A DNA stretch of 64,000 bases from Pseudophaeomoniella oleicola (lineage: Eukaryota > Ascomycota > Eurotiomycetes > Phaeomoniellales > Phaeomoniellaceae): positions 1-64,000 of the forward strand of contig QWDQ01000023.1 of the NCBI GenBank assembly GCA_003868215.1, given 5' to 3'. The notes below the pieces were generated by a model. The model did no database searches, was not told where the DNA came from, and saw only the letters and a list, made by a program, of their open reading frames with translations. This document shows positions 10,302 through 22,256 of the stretch, one piece after another (position 1 is the first letter of the stretch; every line of letters starts with the position of its first letter). The translations under genes were made by a program, and so were the position numbers.

Positions 10302-11315
10302 ATGGGTCGTAACGACCGGGGGCCTCAAGCTCGCGGAACGGTGGTATCAAAGACTCTGTCTCGAGTCCTTCGTCACTCAGCACCGCAAGAGAAGATTGAA
10401 CTTACTCCGCAGGGATACGCCAAACTGTCTGACTTGCTGAAATGGCACAAAGCAAAATCTCTGAAGATTACTTTCGATGAGATTCTAGAAGCTGTAGTCG
10501 AAAACAATAAACAGCGATTTGCATTGCTCTATCAGCAGAACGGAACCGAGCAACTCAATGCGGATGGAATGACCGAGGGGATGAAGGATCTGAGCATGGA
10601 TTCCCAACGGACTGCGACCCAGGTCGCTCTAGAGAAAGCCAAGGCAGACCAAGATCCACGGCACTACATGATAAGAGCGACGCAAGGGCACTCAATCAAG
10701 ACAATCGACTCATCCGAATATCTTGAACCGATCACACTTGACAAGCCCGAATCTATACCCCAAACCGTTGTACATGGCACGTACCACGCTGCATGGCCAT
10801 CAATCATTGCAACAGGTGGGCTGAAGCCAATGGGTAGAGTCCATGCTCATTTCGCATTTGGCCCTACGTTAGAAGAGATCATGCCGGAGGGTATCAACGG
10901 TCCTGTTAGCCCCCGAACCAACAGAGTTCCAGGAAAAGGGGAGAATGTGGTCATTTCCGGAATGAGAAATGACGCACAAGTCTTGATTTACATCGACATC
11001 AGAAAGGCCCTAGAGGCTGGGATACCTTTCTGGAAAAGTGAAAATGGGGTAGTTCTGTCAGAGGGTAGGAAGAACGCTCAGGGCACTGCAATGATAGGGA
11101 TGGAGTTCTTCGATATTGTCGTGGAGACAAAGGAACAGCTCGGTGTGCTGTGGAGAGAGGGAAAAGAGGTTCATAAGACGCCAGAGGCTTGGATCAAGAA
11201 AGGCATGCCTAGAGGCAAAAGCGGACGCAATGAACAAGGTCGGCAAAAGAAGCCACCGGCGAAGAACGATCGAGCGAAAGCAAAGTCGAGCCCAGCTGCG
11301 CATGCTGATGAATGA
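10302..11315 (+). CDS. TPT1: tRNA 2'-phosphotransferase (Tpt1/KptA family)
   Basis: Removes the splice-junction 2'-phosphate from ligated tRNA, transferring it to NAD+ as the last step of tRNA splicing; 337 residues, intronless. The catalytic Arg-His-Arg-Arg set is visible: R24 and H25 in SRVLRHSAP, R125 in MIRATQGHS, R222 in ISGMRNDAQVLIYID. The NAD-binding segment VHGTYHAAWPSIIATGG (157-173) and GRVHAHFA (179-186) match the family. The ATG at 10302 is the first real start; the upstream extension opens with TTG only. The 60-residue tail is basic and low-complexity (GRNEQGRQKKPPAKNDRAK), longer than in yeast and perhaps RNA-binding. Confidence 0.96.
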   Translation: MGRNDRGPQARGTVVSKTLSRVLRHSAPQEKIELTPQGYAKLSDLLKWHKAKSLKITFDEILEAVVENNKQRFALLYQQNGTEQLNADGMTEGMKDLSMDSQRTATQVALEKAKADQDPRHYMIRATQGHSIKTIDSSEYLEPITLDKPESIPQTVVHGTYHAAWPSIIATGGLKPMGRVHAHFAFGPTLEEIMPEGINGPVSPRTNRVPGKGENVVISGMRNDAQVLIYIDIRKALEAGIPFWKSENGVVLSEGRKNAQGTAMIGMEFFDIVVETKEQLGVLWREGKEVHKTPEAWIKKGMPRGKSGRNEQGRQKKPPAKNDRAKAKSSPAAHADE

Positions 11316-12374
11316 GCGTGGTCATTCAACTTGAAGTACAACGACTTTCCAGACGCAAGTAGTAAGAGGCCTACTGTTGAGAAGGCTCCTATCGGCGTCT
11401 TACTATTCTCTTCGCTCTGGAAATATGATTGGACCTATCTCAAGAGATACCGTCATCACCAGCTTGCCTAGATGTGTTGTGCTATTGATAATAGCATCTG
11501 GATTCCATGTATCAGTCAGGCACCTATGGGGAACTACTATATTGCACAGCCTCCGAGACAGCTCTGTCTCGCTACCGGGTTGCACATATTAGAGCAAACA
11601 TGTTCACGGCTGGTGCGAAGTCCATAGGTGCCATCCCCAGAACTAACCATTGCACAGGACGCTTGATCATTAGAGCCCCAGTGCAGGGTATATGACATAC
11701 CTCAAGATCTTTGCCGGTCAAACAGCAACCAAGGTATTTTTGGCTGAAGTGAGCTTCTGAATAAACCTGGAGAAACGATGCGCTCTCGCCTCCACGACTC
11801 AATATGGCTTAGTTCAGAAGGAAGTAGTTTCTGCGTTTTAAACTGATTCACCAGAATTGTTCGCTTCACTAACTGCTTTCTCTTCGCTCTCTGAACAGGA
11901 TTTCATAATAGATTCCTGCTTCATCTTTCTTAGTATTTCCTCACTCTCAAATCTGAATATAGTTTTGTTCTGAGGTTCTCGGTTTATTGATCAGGTTCGT
12001 TTGTGAGGCCTGACAACGTTCACTTCGCCGATGATTGGCTCTATCCCTTTTCTAAAATCAGAACAGTTGGAAAATCTCTATTTTCACCTCCTACAACAGT
12101 TTACGTCTGTGCTGGTGAAGTCAAACATGTACATCAAAAGCGAAGATGCCTCAATTTTTAATACTCTGAGGATTCAGTCAAGATGACTTCATTCCCCCTT
12201 TCCAATATCAATCATCTTGTAGCCTCACCTCAATCTGGATCATCAGAGTGACTACTGATGTGAAACCTTCAGTAAAGCTAGCATTTTTTCCTTTACCTTC
12301 TTACACCTCTTATTTACCGTCTACTATCATCAAGCTTCTTCTCACTTTGCTCTGGTCGTCAGTGGTAATGCGAT
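11316..12374. other. 1.06-kb intergenic
   Basis: Between Tpt1 and the BTB gene, same orientation. The last 300 bp are pyrimidine-rich, like a fungal promoter. No gene-like frame or structured element seen. Confidence 0.6.
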
Positions 12375-13394
12375 ATGGAGCCGGACATCAAATTGATCAT
12401 CGGCCCCTTTGAGGTCGAAATCATGGTATGCTCAAGCGTCATGAGAGCAGCAAGTCCTGTCTTCCGAATGATGTTGGAACCGAACCGTTTTGCTGAAGGC
12501 ACCGAACTCCAAGAGCAAGGCTTTCTAGAGAAAAGATTGGAAGAGGATGATGCTGCCGCCATGAAGGTCTTATGCGACATTCTACACGGAAAAGAAGAGG
12601 AAGTGTTATCGATAGGCCCGACTGAAGACCTACTTACGAACATCGCAACCCTCGCCGATTATTATGACTGCATCAACATCATTCAACCTTGGCATAGCTA
12701 CTGGATGTCAACGGATGAAATCAAGGAAGAACTGGCAAATATAGAGAAAATGTCTCTCCAGTCCTTGGTGAGATGGGTTCATATCAGTTGTCATCTTGGG
12801 TTTTCCGGCCATTTTAGATCTTTCACCGATGAACTAATTCTATCTATAACCTTTCAGGGCTTTCAGGAGGGTTCTCACCTGGAGTACTTTGAGCTCCTTC
12901 CTGCGGATCTTCAGGGTGAGTTCGTTCAAATTTCCAATTATCGCCAGCTAATTCTTTCAGAAAAAATCAAGCAGCTGCGTGACTACAAGATCAACAAATT
13001 CCATGAAAATTGCTTAACGGCTATCTCACGATACAAAGAGGGCCTTATGTGTGACAAGAGAAACTCTTATGAAGAATTCAGTACTAAGGACCCACGGGTC
13101 TTCCAGTGCTGTTCCTCTCTCCTCGGTGGATTCTCATTGGCCTTGTCAACCAAACTTGGTCTTGAATGGAGGCGTATAGAAACTTGGATTGAAAGTGTCA
13201 GGACTTATCTCAAAAAGGACAAGGAAGTGAGAGTTATGCTTAAAGAATTCGCCGATATGGACTCATGTGTACGCTACCATCGCCGTTGTCGACAGTGTTG
13301 GGAATACGAAAATCCTTTGCCCCTCTACTTCTCCAACGAGACTGAACCACTGAAACTGGAGCGGTATGGCAACCACATCTACAGGAAGCAGTAG
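12375..13394 (+). CDS. BTB/POZ domain protein
   Basis: Intronless, 339 residues. The BTB fold spans about residues 1-95: PDIKLIIGPFEVEIMVCSSVMRAASPVFRMML is the beta-strand/helix core (given here in pieces: PDIKLIIGPFEVEIM, then SSVMRAASPVFRMML), and NIATLADYYDCINII near 88-102 is the C-terminal BTB helix. This lineage-expanded fungal class often acts as a protein-interaction module or Cullin-3 adaptor, but no Kelch, MATH or zinc-finger partner domain is visible. The rest is helical and not recognised; it has a Cys/His-rich tail (CVRYHRRCRQCWEY near 295-308). Function unknown. Confidence 0.85.
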   Translation: MEPDIKLIIGPFEVEIMVCSSVMRAASPVFRMMLEPNRFAEGTELQEQGFLEKRLEEDDAAAMKVLCDILHGKEEEVLSIGPTEDLLTNIATLADYYDCINIIQPWHSYWMSTDEIKEELANIEKMSLQSLVRWVHISCHLGFSGHFRSFTDELILSITFQGFQEGSHLEYFELLPADLQGEFVQISNYRQLILSEKIKQLRDYKINKFHENCLTAISRYKEGLMCDKRNSYEEFSTKDPRVFQCCSSLLGGFSLALSTKLGLEWRRIETWIESVRTYLKKDKEVRVMLKEFADMDSCVRYHRRCRQCWEYENPLPLYFSNETEPLKLERYGNHIYRKQ

Positions 13395-14655
13395 TCAGCA
13401 CTCGATCGCAAATGTTCGCATCGGCAACGTGGTGTCGTTGCACGTACAAATACCTCTGCTTTCATGTCAAGCATTCCACACTTCCAGGCAGAACGCGTCT
13501 CAGAACAGATAGGGGCGAATACTTTTTCCACGGCCGGGAGAATATTCTCTGTGAGGGGCACGAAGAAAGGATACGACAAGCGCATAAACCTCATCTTGGA
13601 CCTTTTGAAACACTGCAATACGATCGGCCTACCTACCAGGCAATAACAACCTGGCATGGCGTTTTCTCTCTCTCTCTTTTCATGTTGTTTGTTACGGGCC
13701 AGGAATACCCCCTCAAATCTCTAGCAGTCCTGGATCGGATAGGATCAGACAGAATGAGGTTTGATTGAATCAGTCCCAAATAGAGAGAGAGAGAGAGACA
13801 GTTCTTGGTAGTCAAATCTTCATGATCAGTACACACAATTCATTCGTGCAAACCTTTTTTGAAAAGGAGCCCCCCCAAAAAGCATAAGCTTCATTTCATA
13901 TGAAAAGCTCTTTCTCCCTCAAGATTTCCTTCCTACAGGCTATTTATCAGATTATCAGATACACGCACAAAACAGCAGCAATCATGATCCGGACCCCTAT
14001 GCCCGCCACTCCTTCTTTCCACGTCATCGACAGTCAGCATAGACAGACCAGCAATTAATCCCCTCATAAAAATTCTACGTCGTATCCAAATACCAATAAC
14101 TAACTCCTGATCATACCCATCAAATCACATTCTTTTCTTTCCCTTCCCCATCTTTTTTCTTTCCAGACAGACTTTATTCTCGCATCGAAACGGACGGACA
14201 ACACCCCTGCAGGCCCTTTCCATCACACACACACAAGGACATGCATGCTATGCTGGACGCGGGGCGAGAGATAGGGAGGAGAGGAGAGGAGGGGAGGGGA
14301 AAGAAGGGAAAAAAGAAACGTTTTGAGGAAAAAAAAAAAAGGCTATATAATAAAATCCATCCGGTTCTTGGATGGTATAGTTGAGGAAGGAGGACGACAG
14401 AAGATGGAAAATTGGGGAGGTGGAATGTTGGGTATCATTGGGTATAGTTATAATAATGGGTTTTGGTGTAGAGAGAAAGAGAGACTAGAAGAAGAAGAAG
14501 AAGAAGAAGGAAAAGGTCTTCATGGATATGCATGTATATAATATCGATTCTCCTCTTTTAATGTCCATTTCTTTTTCATATACCATCCTACCAGAATATC
14601 GCCCCCTAAAACCTCTCACTCAACCCTTCACATCCGTCCGTCCAAACCTCCTCCC
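13395..14655. other. intergenic rich in microsatellites
   Basis: Convergent region after the BTB gene and the Git1-like gene. It holds (TC)6 at 13665-13676 and an (AG)8 tract at 13782-13798, which are complementary and could pair, an A12 run at 14329-14340, (GAA)7 at 14488-14508 and a purine-rich block from about 14265. No gene supported. Confidence 0.7.
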
Positions 14656-16365
14656 TTAAGACCCCCTCTGATCCATCATCAACCCGCCCGGATCCTTACT
14701 CTCCGCATCCCCCCACCCGGCAACCTCCCACCCGTTCTCCGCCAAATACTTCTTCCACGCCTCGTCCTCGTTCTCGAGCCTCGAGCTGACGTCCGGAATG
14801 ATAAAATAGGCGACAAGCGAGCCCAAAACGGCGAAGGCGGCGCCGATCAGGAATGTCGAGCTGTCGCCCGCTTTGGCTTCGATCGTGCTGAAGACGGTCG
14901 TTGAGATGGCGGCGCCGGCTTTGGACCAGGCGGACACGAAACCCATCATTTGGCCGCGGATAGCCGTCGGGAAGCATTCGGAGGCGGTGAGGACGACGGT
15001 GCTGGGGAGAGGATGTTAGTTTTTTCGTGTTATGTAGATCAGAAAGAGGGGTGGATAGGGAATGGAAGGTGAAGGGAGATGTTGGATAAACCTTGAGAAA
15101 ATTGTAGAAATTGGGCCGAATAACTCACCTGCCGGGTCCGACCTCGCCGAGCGTCAGGAAAATTCCATACAAGACAACGAACAGCGGGAAGACGCTCAGG
15201 ATCTGTGAGTGTGCACCTCCGAGAATAAATCCCAGAACTGCTTGGAGCGCGAATCCGAGCGCCATCGTCTTCCGTCGACCGATCCTGTCCGACAGATAAC
15301 CGCCGATAAACGGACCGGGGATATAGAAGCAGTTGATAACGACACCCCATCCGAGGTTCTTGATCAGCGAGTCGCTGGCATTGACCTGCGTGGTGATCTG
15401 AGATGCGAAGATGCCGAACGGTACAGAGATCCAGTTATAGAGGAACCAACTGAGGGAGGCACCGAGCAAAGGACGCCAATAGCGCTTGACCGCCAGCCAA
15501 TAAGGCATACGTTGCCGTTTCATGGCAGATTTGCGGTACGCGGTCGAGACTGCCATGCGGTACCGGAACCAGAAGATAGAGACAGGTGGGATGAGGCCGA
15601 GCACAAAGGATACTCTCCATACGGTACCATAGTGACTCTCCTTCTGGTGGACGCAGAGAAGAAGCAGCAACGGGACCAACCCACCAAACACATACCCTAG
15701 CGAAGCCGACAAGTCTGCAATCATAGCAAACATGAACCCTCTATGCTTGCGTAGACCCTGGCTCTCATCCGTTGCTTCAGTCGCACCCGCTCCACTGACG
15801 GGATATTCTCCTCCAGCACCCACACCGGCGATACCACGTGCGATGATCAACATCCAGAACATACCCTTGTCCGACGTTCCAGATGCCGCCGTGGATAGGA
15901 CGATTCCCAGCACAAGGAGTAACGTTGTCGCCATGGCACCGGTCTTTCTTCCCAATTGATCGGCAATGACGCCGAATATCAACATGCCTATGATCATACC
16001 GACTAGAAATGCGTTCGAGAGATGGGCCGTCATCGAACTGGTGAGAGATTCTGGGTAGAGTGCGGCGAGGAATAGTTCGATGTTACCAATGACTGCAGAG
16101 TTGCTGTGAAGGAGTTGTTAAGCTGAGTGATACTCGACGAAATGGCTACTACCTACTATCCATCAGAACCAATTGCAAGACCAGAAAACACAACCATCAA
16201 GATGACCGAGAGTTTGCTGTACAATGGCGCACTGCTGTCGCCCTTTTCAACATCGACCGCTTGCTCTGCACCGACGGCACCCTTCTCGACGCCGCCGTCC
16301 AGCGAGCCAGTGCTGTCGACATCGTGATTCTCAGCTTCTGCAGCTACAACCTCTGTGACGGCCAT
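14656..16365 (-). CDS. MFS Git1-like glycerophosphodiester/phosphate permease
   Basis: 509-residue plasma-membrane transporter. Exons (minus): 16365-16157, 16103-15129, 15001-14656; introns of 53 and 127 nt keep frame. Diagnostic features are GIAGVGAGGEYPVSGAG after TM4, the A-motif-like DQLGRKTGA and DRIGRRKTMA loops, KRQRMPYWLAVKRYWRPL in the central loop, and LTLGEVGPGSTVVLTASE across the last splice junction. These match fungal Git1-type glycerophosphoinositol/glycerophosphocholine permeases and related phosphate carriers. The C-terminus ends DEDEAWKKYLAENGWEVAGW, typical of the group. Its promoter carries a compact cluster of GATA cores and palindromes. Confidence 0.92.
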
Positions 16366-17599
16366 GGTGATGACTCTAAGCCAGTGAATTAGATAGAGGC
16401 ACCAAGTGTCGTGTCATTCAGTGTGTGTAGATTCTCCATAGTATATGGGCCATACCCTGTAGGGATATATGATTGTGTCCTCGCTCTTCTCCGGCGAAAA
16501 GAGAGTTTCTGGCCATATCTCGAGCTACAGACTGAACTGATAGGTGACAGGGAGTCCAGCACAGATAAGTCACCTATCTCTGATACTACGTTAACGTAGT
16601 AGACACGGCAAATGTTCGGATGCCACTTTAGTCTCGTACACCCTCTTAAGCGACGCGTCGATCCTTGAGTCGAGGTGGCGTAAGGTCTACAAGTAGATAC
16701 GCCGTGCATTCTTACCGACGGCGATTGTATATCTTGAAACGGCTATCTCCGCCGGTCTGTCTGCAAATAGGCCCGAAACGTGCCCCAGACTCCTATCTAT
16801 GCTTCGTTGGAAGTCCTTGCGATGGCTTAAGAATCTAGACTTGCGTCGCTTGAAGGAGTCTGCGTGGCAAGCCAGCAGTCGGGATGCTAGGGTTGGCTGG
16901 ACAGACATCTCACTTCGATCAAGATCGCTCGAGAAATGATCACGATAAGCGATGCGCGTCGATCAGGCCTGGATACATCAGACTCTAGAACCTATCATTA
17001 AGCGCCTGGTGTAATAAATCGAGATGGGGAAAAGAGAGGGCTGAATAGTGGTCACAATTTGAAGATACCAAGATCGGTCAAGGTAGAAGAAGCAATAAGT
17101 CTGCTGAGTGTTGTGAGGAGGAATCTCAACATTGGAAATGTTCCTGGATATACAACTCCGGCTATTCATACTAGAAGCTACTGAACTTCGACGATTTAGA
17201 TAGACCGCGATACAGGATCGAAAACAGGTATTGACTATGGCAATTCAGCTCTTTCCTTCCTTTGGAGTTTCTCGACATGAAGGCCGAGTGGTATCTTTTG
17301 GAAGCTCCACCAAAGACCTACGATAGTCTGCCGGAAGGAGTAGTCTGTTCCCTACCCTGTTATATGCCAAGTAGACTACTTACTATCTCTACTACTACTC
17401 CTACTTTTGAGTCCGAATGCAAGGGTGGGCAAACGAGATATAGATCTTTCCAAGCTGCAGGGGAATACCAGGAGACTTGACGCTGTCGCGTGTTGTTTGA
17501 CAATAGTATTCGGTATAAAAGAAACATGTACCTGCATGTGAACCCCAACCATCATATAACGTATTCAAACTGAAGATGGTATTCGGTTGATCCAATGCT
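16366..17599. other. intergenic, Git1-like promoter side
   Basis: Besides the cis-element cluster there is a short (CTA)n-like stretch near 17375-17405. Open frames are short and lack motifs. The region also holds the 3' flank of the M50B-like gene. Confidence 0.6.
16538..16601. promoter_or_regulatory. GATA cluster, 10-bp inverted repeat and 18-bp palindrome
   Basis: GATAGGTGAC (16539-16548) and GTCACCTATC (16569-16578) form a perfect inverted repeat around a 20-nt spacer. Next to it TACTACGTTAACGTAGTA (16584-16601) is a perfect 18-bp palindrome. GATA cores occur at TGATAG, AGATAA, CTATCT and TGATAC within this 64-bp block. It lies 173-236 bp upstream of the Git1-like ATG. Fungal GATA factors (nitrogen, iron) read such cores; their role here is inferred. 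Confidence 0.6.
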
Positions 17600-18665
17600 T
17601 CAGCGAGTTGGGATGAAGTTCTTAGAGTCGCTCTCTTGTGTGCTAAATGACTCTTTAAAGACGGCTAGTCCGGCAATAATTCCCAGAATCATGAATGCCA
17701 GAGACACTATCGACCAGATGACACCCCAGCATTGAGACGAGCCTCCGTATCTCTCGGCAAAGACGCTGGCGTCAGATGTATTCACTTTGCGGAGGATCAA
17801 ATCGTCGCACTGCTTCAAAGTTAGGACTAGAACAAAATGACAGGAGGAAAGGATTGAGAGTCTTACGATATCCCAAACGCTGTAGAGTGCAGACATGACA
17901 CCGATAAAAAGCTGCACGCGGTCACAGTCAGAAAACTTGCCCAAACCACTAAGTGGATTGTACTCGAGGACTTACCACCACGAATCTCAATGGCTCGGCA
18001 TGATCGATGAACCAACACGCCACGAGCAAACCGACAGCGAGTAGGATTGTGACAATGGTGAGCCAGTCCTTGCGAGCCCACCACAGTGTGAGCAAGAAGC
18101 ACACTCCCAAAACGATACTCGCGACTTTGCTGGCAACAATATCAAACCCGCAGAAGATGAGCAGAGCACCGATCAGGGATGACCCAAGGTAGCCTGCTGG
18201 GAGGGTGATGGCAGAAATGCCTCCCTTCATCTCGGTCACGCCCCCTTCTCGTGGGTCGAGAGAGATGGATTTCACACGTCCTCCCGTGCAACATGCCGTG
18301 ATAGCATGTCCAAATTCATGAAAGGCGATGACGAGCATCTAGTAGACAATATTAGGAGATGCATCATCAGACAATTACCGCGCACCGTTCCATACCTTGA
18401 AGGGCCATAACGACCATCGGATCCATGGTAGATTCCATAAAAGCGCGATAACAACTACGTAGGCCACGATGACACCAAGCGTCACACCTTGAGTGTGATT
18501 CACGGTGAGGCCTCGACGCAGGAGCTGATGATGTGTTGAGCCAGCCTCTAGCAGTGCTCGCTTGGCATTCTGCTCCGTCGCTATTGCTGCGAAATCATGG
18601 AAAGGCGGCATTGAAGAATGATTGCTGTGATTGAAGTGTCGAAGACGGTAAAATGTCACCGTCAT
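17600..18665 (-). CDS. M50B-like membrane metalloprotease-family protein
   Basis: Polytopic membrane protein. Exons (minus): 18665-18396, 18338-17976, 17911-17867, 17812-17600; all junctions keep frame, giving 296 residues (278 if the ATG at 18611 is used). A membrane segment near residues 60-80 precedes HEFGHA at the start of exon 2, the HExGH zinc motif of peptidase M50. Further hydrophobic helices follow, then SVWDI-QCDDLILRKVNTSDA, where the WDI and SDA segments typify the fungal and plant M50B-like family. Exon 3 is only 45 nt. Substrate and compartment are unknown; intramembrane proteolysis is a family-level expectation. Confidence 0.85.
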
Positions 18666-21600
18666 CAATCCAAACAATCCTCTTCTTCTGGTTTTATTCC
18701 ATTGGAACGAACATGAAACATGCCGACGTCGTTTTCCAAGGGGTGATGACTGCGCCTCGAACGCTATTCCTGAATGAGTAATGTGTTTGTACCCGATAGT
18801 TCAATTCAAGACTTTGATTGGTTGGATACCAGCGAAGCATACACAGCCTCAAATAATACTGCAGACGTGAACAATCGTGGCGGCGATAATTTTAGAACTC
18901 GTTGGTTGCAAATACTACCACCTAAGTAGTAACATGGGCAGGGCTGAGTTGCATCATCTTCAAAGCAATGAGGTTTCTTCCGACTCTTCTGTTATTACTA
19001 CTTTGGTCATCACGACACCAAGTACCATAGGGGTATTCCTTCAGATCTATGGAGTTGGCTGACTACGACATCCTTCATCTGTCCTTGGGTCAATGGATTC
19101 TATCTTGAACCAGCAATCACCCCCGTCTCTCGTGATGCTTGGAACCTTTCATCTACGCAGTAAATGGTAAGGTATGCATAATGATCATCTGTCAAACAGC
19201 ATAGTCGGCAGAAGACGTGGATCCGGGTTAGGCAAATTGATAATTCAATTCGACTCATGGCACACAGCTATAGCTCGACCATCAACAACAAGACTGTCCC
19301 CAGAATTGAGACCTACGGTGTGGAAATATATTCCAGAGAGCAAATAAAGCTGGGGAAGGGGAGAGGTAAATATGTGTACTACGTAGTAGTAATTGCCGAG
19401 TTCAGCTTGCTGAAGCTGAAGTGACGGTATTTACTACTTATTATCTGCTTCGCCAATAATGATATCGAAGACCCCGTCATTCACCTACTGTAGTCTCCCA
19501 ATGAGGAAGAGATGTCGGAAGATGTTAAGTTAGAGTGGCAGGTGCAAGGCCGACCAAAGGCCTCGTCCGTCGAACTCGGATTCTCAACACGTTCGGCACC
19601 TGCCTCTGCTCCTCAACTTTCCTGGAAGACGAGAGCATTTCCATCATCTCTTATTGACACACATGCCTACTGTACTTTGTCATAACATACATGTAGGTAC
19701 TGTATTAACCTCCATAGAGAAATTTCATCTCTTGATAAAGTCGCCGACCTCACTTTCATTCGACTTGCTCACAATGCTTGCGCTTCGTGTACGCCACACG
19801 ATGGTCCATCCTCTGTCAGTCATCGCACGCGCTGCTGGCCCTTTTTCCCTATCCTTCCAGAGTTCGAAACAACATGGATTGATGCATCATTCATACCGCC
19901 ACATCAACGAACTTGTCTAACAAACAAGAAAGCTCGAGGAATTGTTTACTATTCTGATTGTGGTACAAGATACTGGTAACTACGGCAGCGGCGCTGTACT
20001 TTGCCATCGACAATGAGGAATTATCTACCTCCCAGTAGTAAACAAACTGACTTCATCTATCAGAAGTGGTTATGATCCAAGCGAACAATCGCGAAGAGAA
20101 TTACGAAAGGACCTCGAAGATCCGTAACCAAACTCGAATGACGACTCCATCACCGCAAACCAGAAAGGCCCTTCTGCCGAGTCACCCATCCTCCAAGGCA
20201 AAACCCTGTTACGAACTTACAACGGCGCGACAGCGACATCGATGCAACTATGTACAAACGAAATAAGGTACTCATCCTCCGCACTGAATTATCACTGATG
20301 CAAGTCAACCACAGCAGTGCCACTAGAAATGATAGCTACTACTAGGTTAATACTAAGTACCTACTTACATCTTTCTCTTCGCTCTCGAGTGCACAAGCCA
20401 CGACCGAAATTCCAACACTCGCGGCTTTTCTCATCCAGCTTTTCGACAAGCCCAAAATCTTCTCTGCCTCTGAAACCCTCTTACTCTGACTCCGACACTT
20501 CCCACTACGAGTTTATCAGACTGGGAGACTCTGCGTAACTAGACCTATGCGGAAGCGAGTGCAAATTGTTGGACAAAGAAAGACTGTACTACGACCTGTA
20601 CCTAGTACATTACGCTGCTGCGCCTTCGATCGGATCTTGTTGCCTTGAAGTAGGTATAACTCAACCCGACCCATTTCAGATACTACCCAGCGGATAGCCC
20701 CAGCGGGTAGCCAAAACGCGGGTCATTGGCACCACCCGACCCAAATGCGTCCGCGGGTTGGATTGGGTTGGATTCTTTTGACGACTATGTCTGGCCCGCG
20801 ATGAGCGAATTACCAGAATGTACTATAGGTAGGCCATATGTGACTCGACTCATGTATTGACGCAGCCTACTACTAACACTGGATCAGCGAATCTTAGGTA
20901 GGTAGGTAAGGTACCTAACTTTTCGTCGAACTCGATGCTGAATTTCAAATTATTATTATTTTCCTTTCTTTTTTTTTTTTTTTTTTTTGGTAAAGTCAAT
21001 AGAAAAGACCTGAATGAATGCATTGGCAATCTGTTACACCCGTTCGAACCCTTGTATAGTACCTACCTATGCAAACTGGAAATCAGAGATGTTACTTATT
21101 TGCAAACATGGCAGACTGTTAAATAAAACTTGAAATTGCCTCGTACTATGAAATTGAAAGCAAAATCCAAGACAGTTTTGAAAATCTGCGAGTTTTAGGG
21201 TTGATTTTTGAAATAGGTTTCAATAATTCTTTAACGGAAATTGACATAGATTACCTACGGTACACAGTACGCAATCTATAGTACTAGTACCAGGCATTAC
21301 CAGGTACATTAGTACCTAGATAGATACCTACAGTAAATGTATACAGTGTTCATCCTATATGTACCTACCTACGTAGAATCTTACGTATTCAGTAATCTAT
21401 TTAGTACAGCGCCGTCACACTCGTCACAACCGTCACAACTGTCACAGTAGCACCACGGCTGCCGTTTCAACCTTGTATACATAGGTATACAAATACCAGT
21501 CTGCATTCACTCTCTCGTCTAACCATTTGCTGCTGTCTTGTGGGTTAGGGTTACCTAATTCGCTGGTTTACTTGTAACATTTGCTCTATACATGCGCTCA

Positions 21601-22256
21601 ATCCGACTGCTAACCTTACATAATGTACCCAACCCGCAACCAAAATATAACCCGACCAAACCTGAGCCAATGCGCAGCCGAAGTGAAATTTTGAAGTCTC
21701 ATCGTCTCTTCGCAAACGTGAGCGATTCTGTTGCACTGTCCCAGAATCCTAAGATCCAAGCTTGTGTGATCCAAGTATAGTACCTACTTCAGATTGTAAC
21801 CAAATTGATTGACCTTCGTCCTTGAATTGTTGTCGCTTGCATTTGCCGCATCCTGCTTGCAAGAATCGGCCATTATTGAAGTGGCGCGTACATACTAGTA
21901 CATTAGCCTGGCTGGTTAGATACATAGGTATAGAATGGCGCTCCTGTAGCTCTTGCTCGGTGGATTGCAGGCTGCAGCAGCCACTTCAAAGTCTCAAGCT
22001 GAGTCAATTTGTGAAATAGAGGCAGAATCGATGGTCGCGATCGGTCATGTTGGTACAGGCACTGATGCGTACGCGGGTGCTGGCATCCGACGCTTCCACG
22101 GGGTCCATGCACTTTTCAACACTCCGTCGGTGGTAAATCCCATCTTGGTTTCGTTGCGCTGTCTGCCACAACCCTTCAGCCCTTGATGATACCCACCGGC
22201 TGAGTGCATATGGCGCGCCTTCTACATAGGTCTGGCAAACTTGAGGAAGCCAGGGG
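18666..22256. other. 3.6-kb gene-poor, repeat-bearing region
   Basis: No convincing coding frame. It holds scattered TACCTA/TAGGTA runs (20895-20925, 21300-21375), TACTAC/GTAGTA inverted pairs (18913-18931, palindrome 19377-19388), a nested hairpin at 19537-19604, a degenerate ACCCGACCCA/GGGTTGG block at 20655-20780 with an echo near 21630, a T20 run (20969-20988) and two short TTAGGG-like stretches (about 21195 and 21545). No transposase or reverse-transcriptase motif was seen. Confidence 0.6.
19537..19604. repeat. nested inverted repeat (hairpin)
   Basis: GGCAGGTGC (19537-19545) pairs perfectly with GCACCTGCC (19596-19604). Inside the loop AGGCC and GGCCT form a second 5-bp stem around 7 nt. 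No gene lies within 1 kb, so a cruciform or small structured RNA is possible but unproven. Confidence 0.5.

Noticed and set aside
21535-21560. Telomere-like GGGTTAGGGTTA (and TTTTAGGGTTG near 21195)
   Set aside because: Only two units; too short to call an interstitial telomere.
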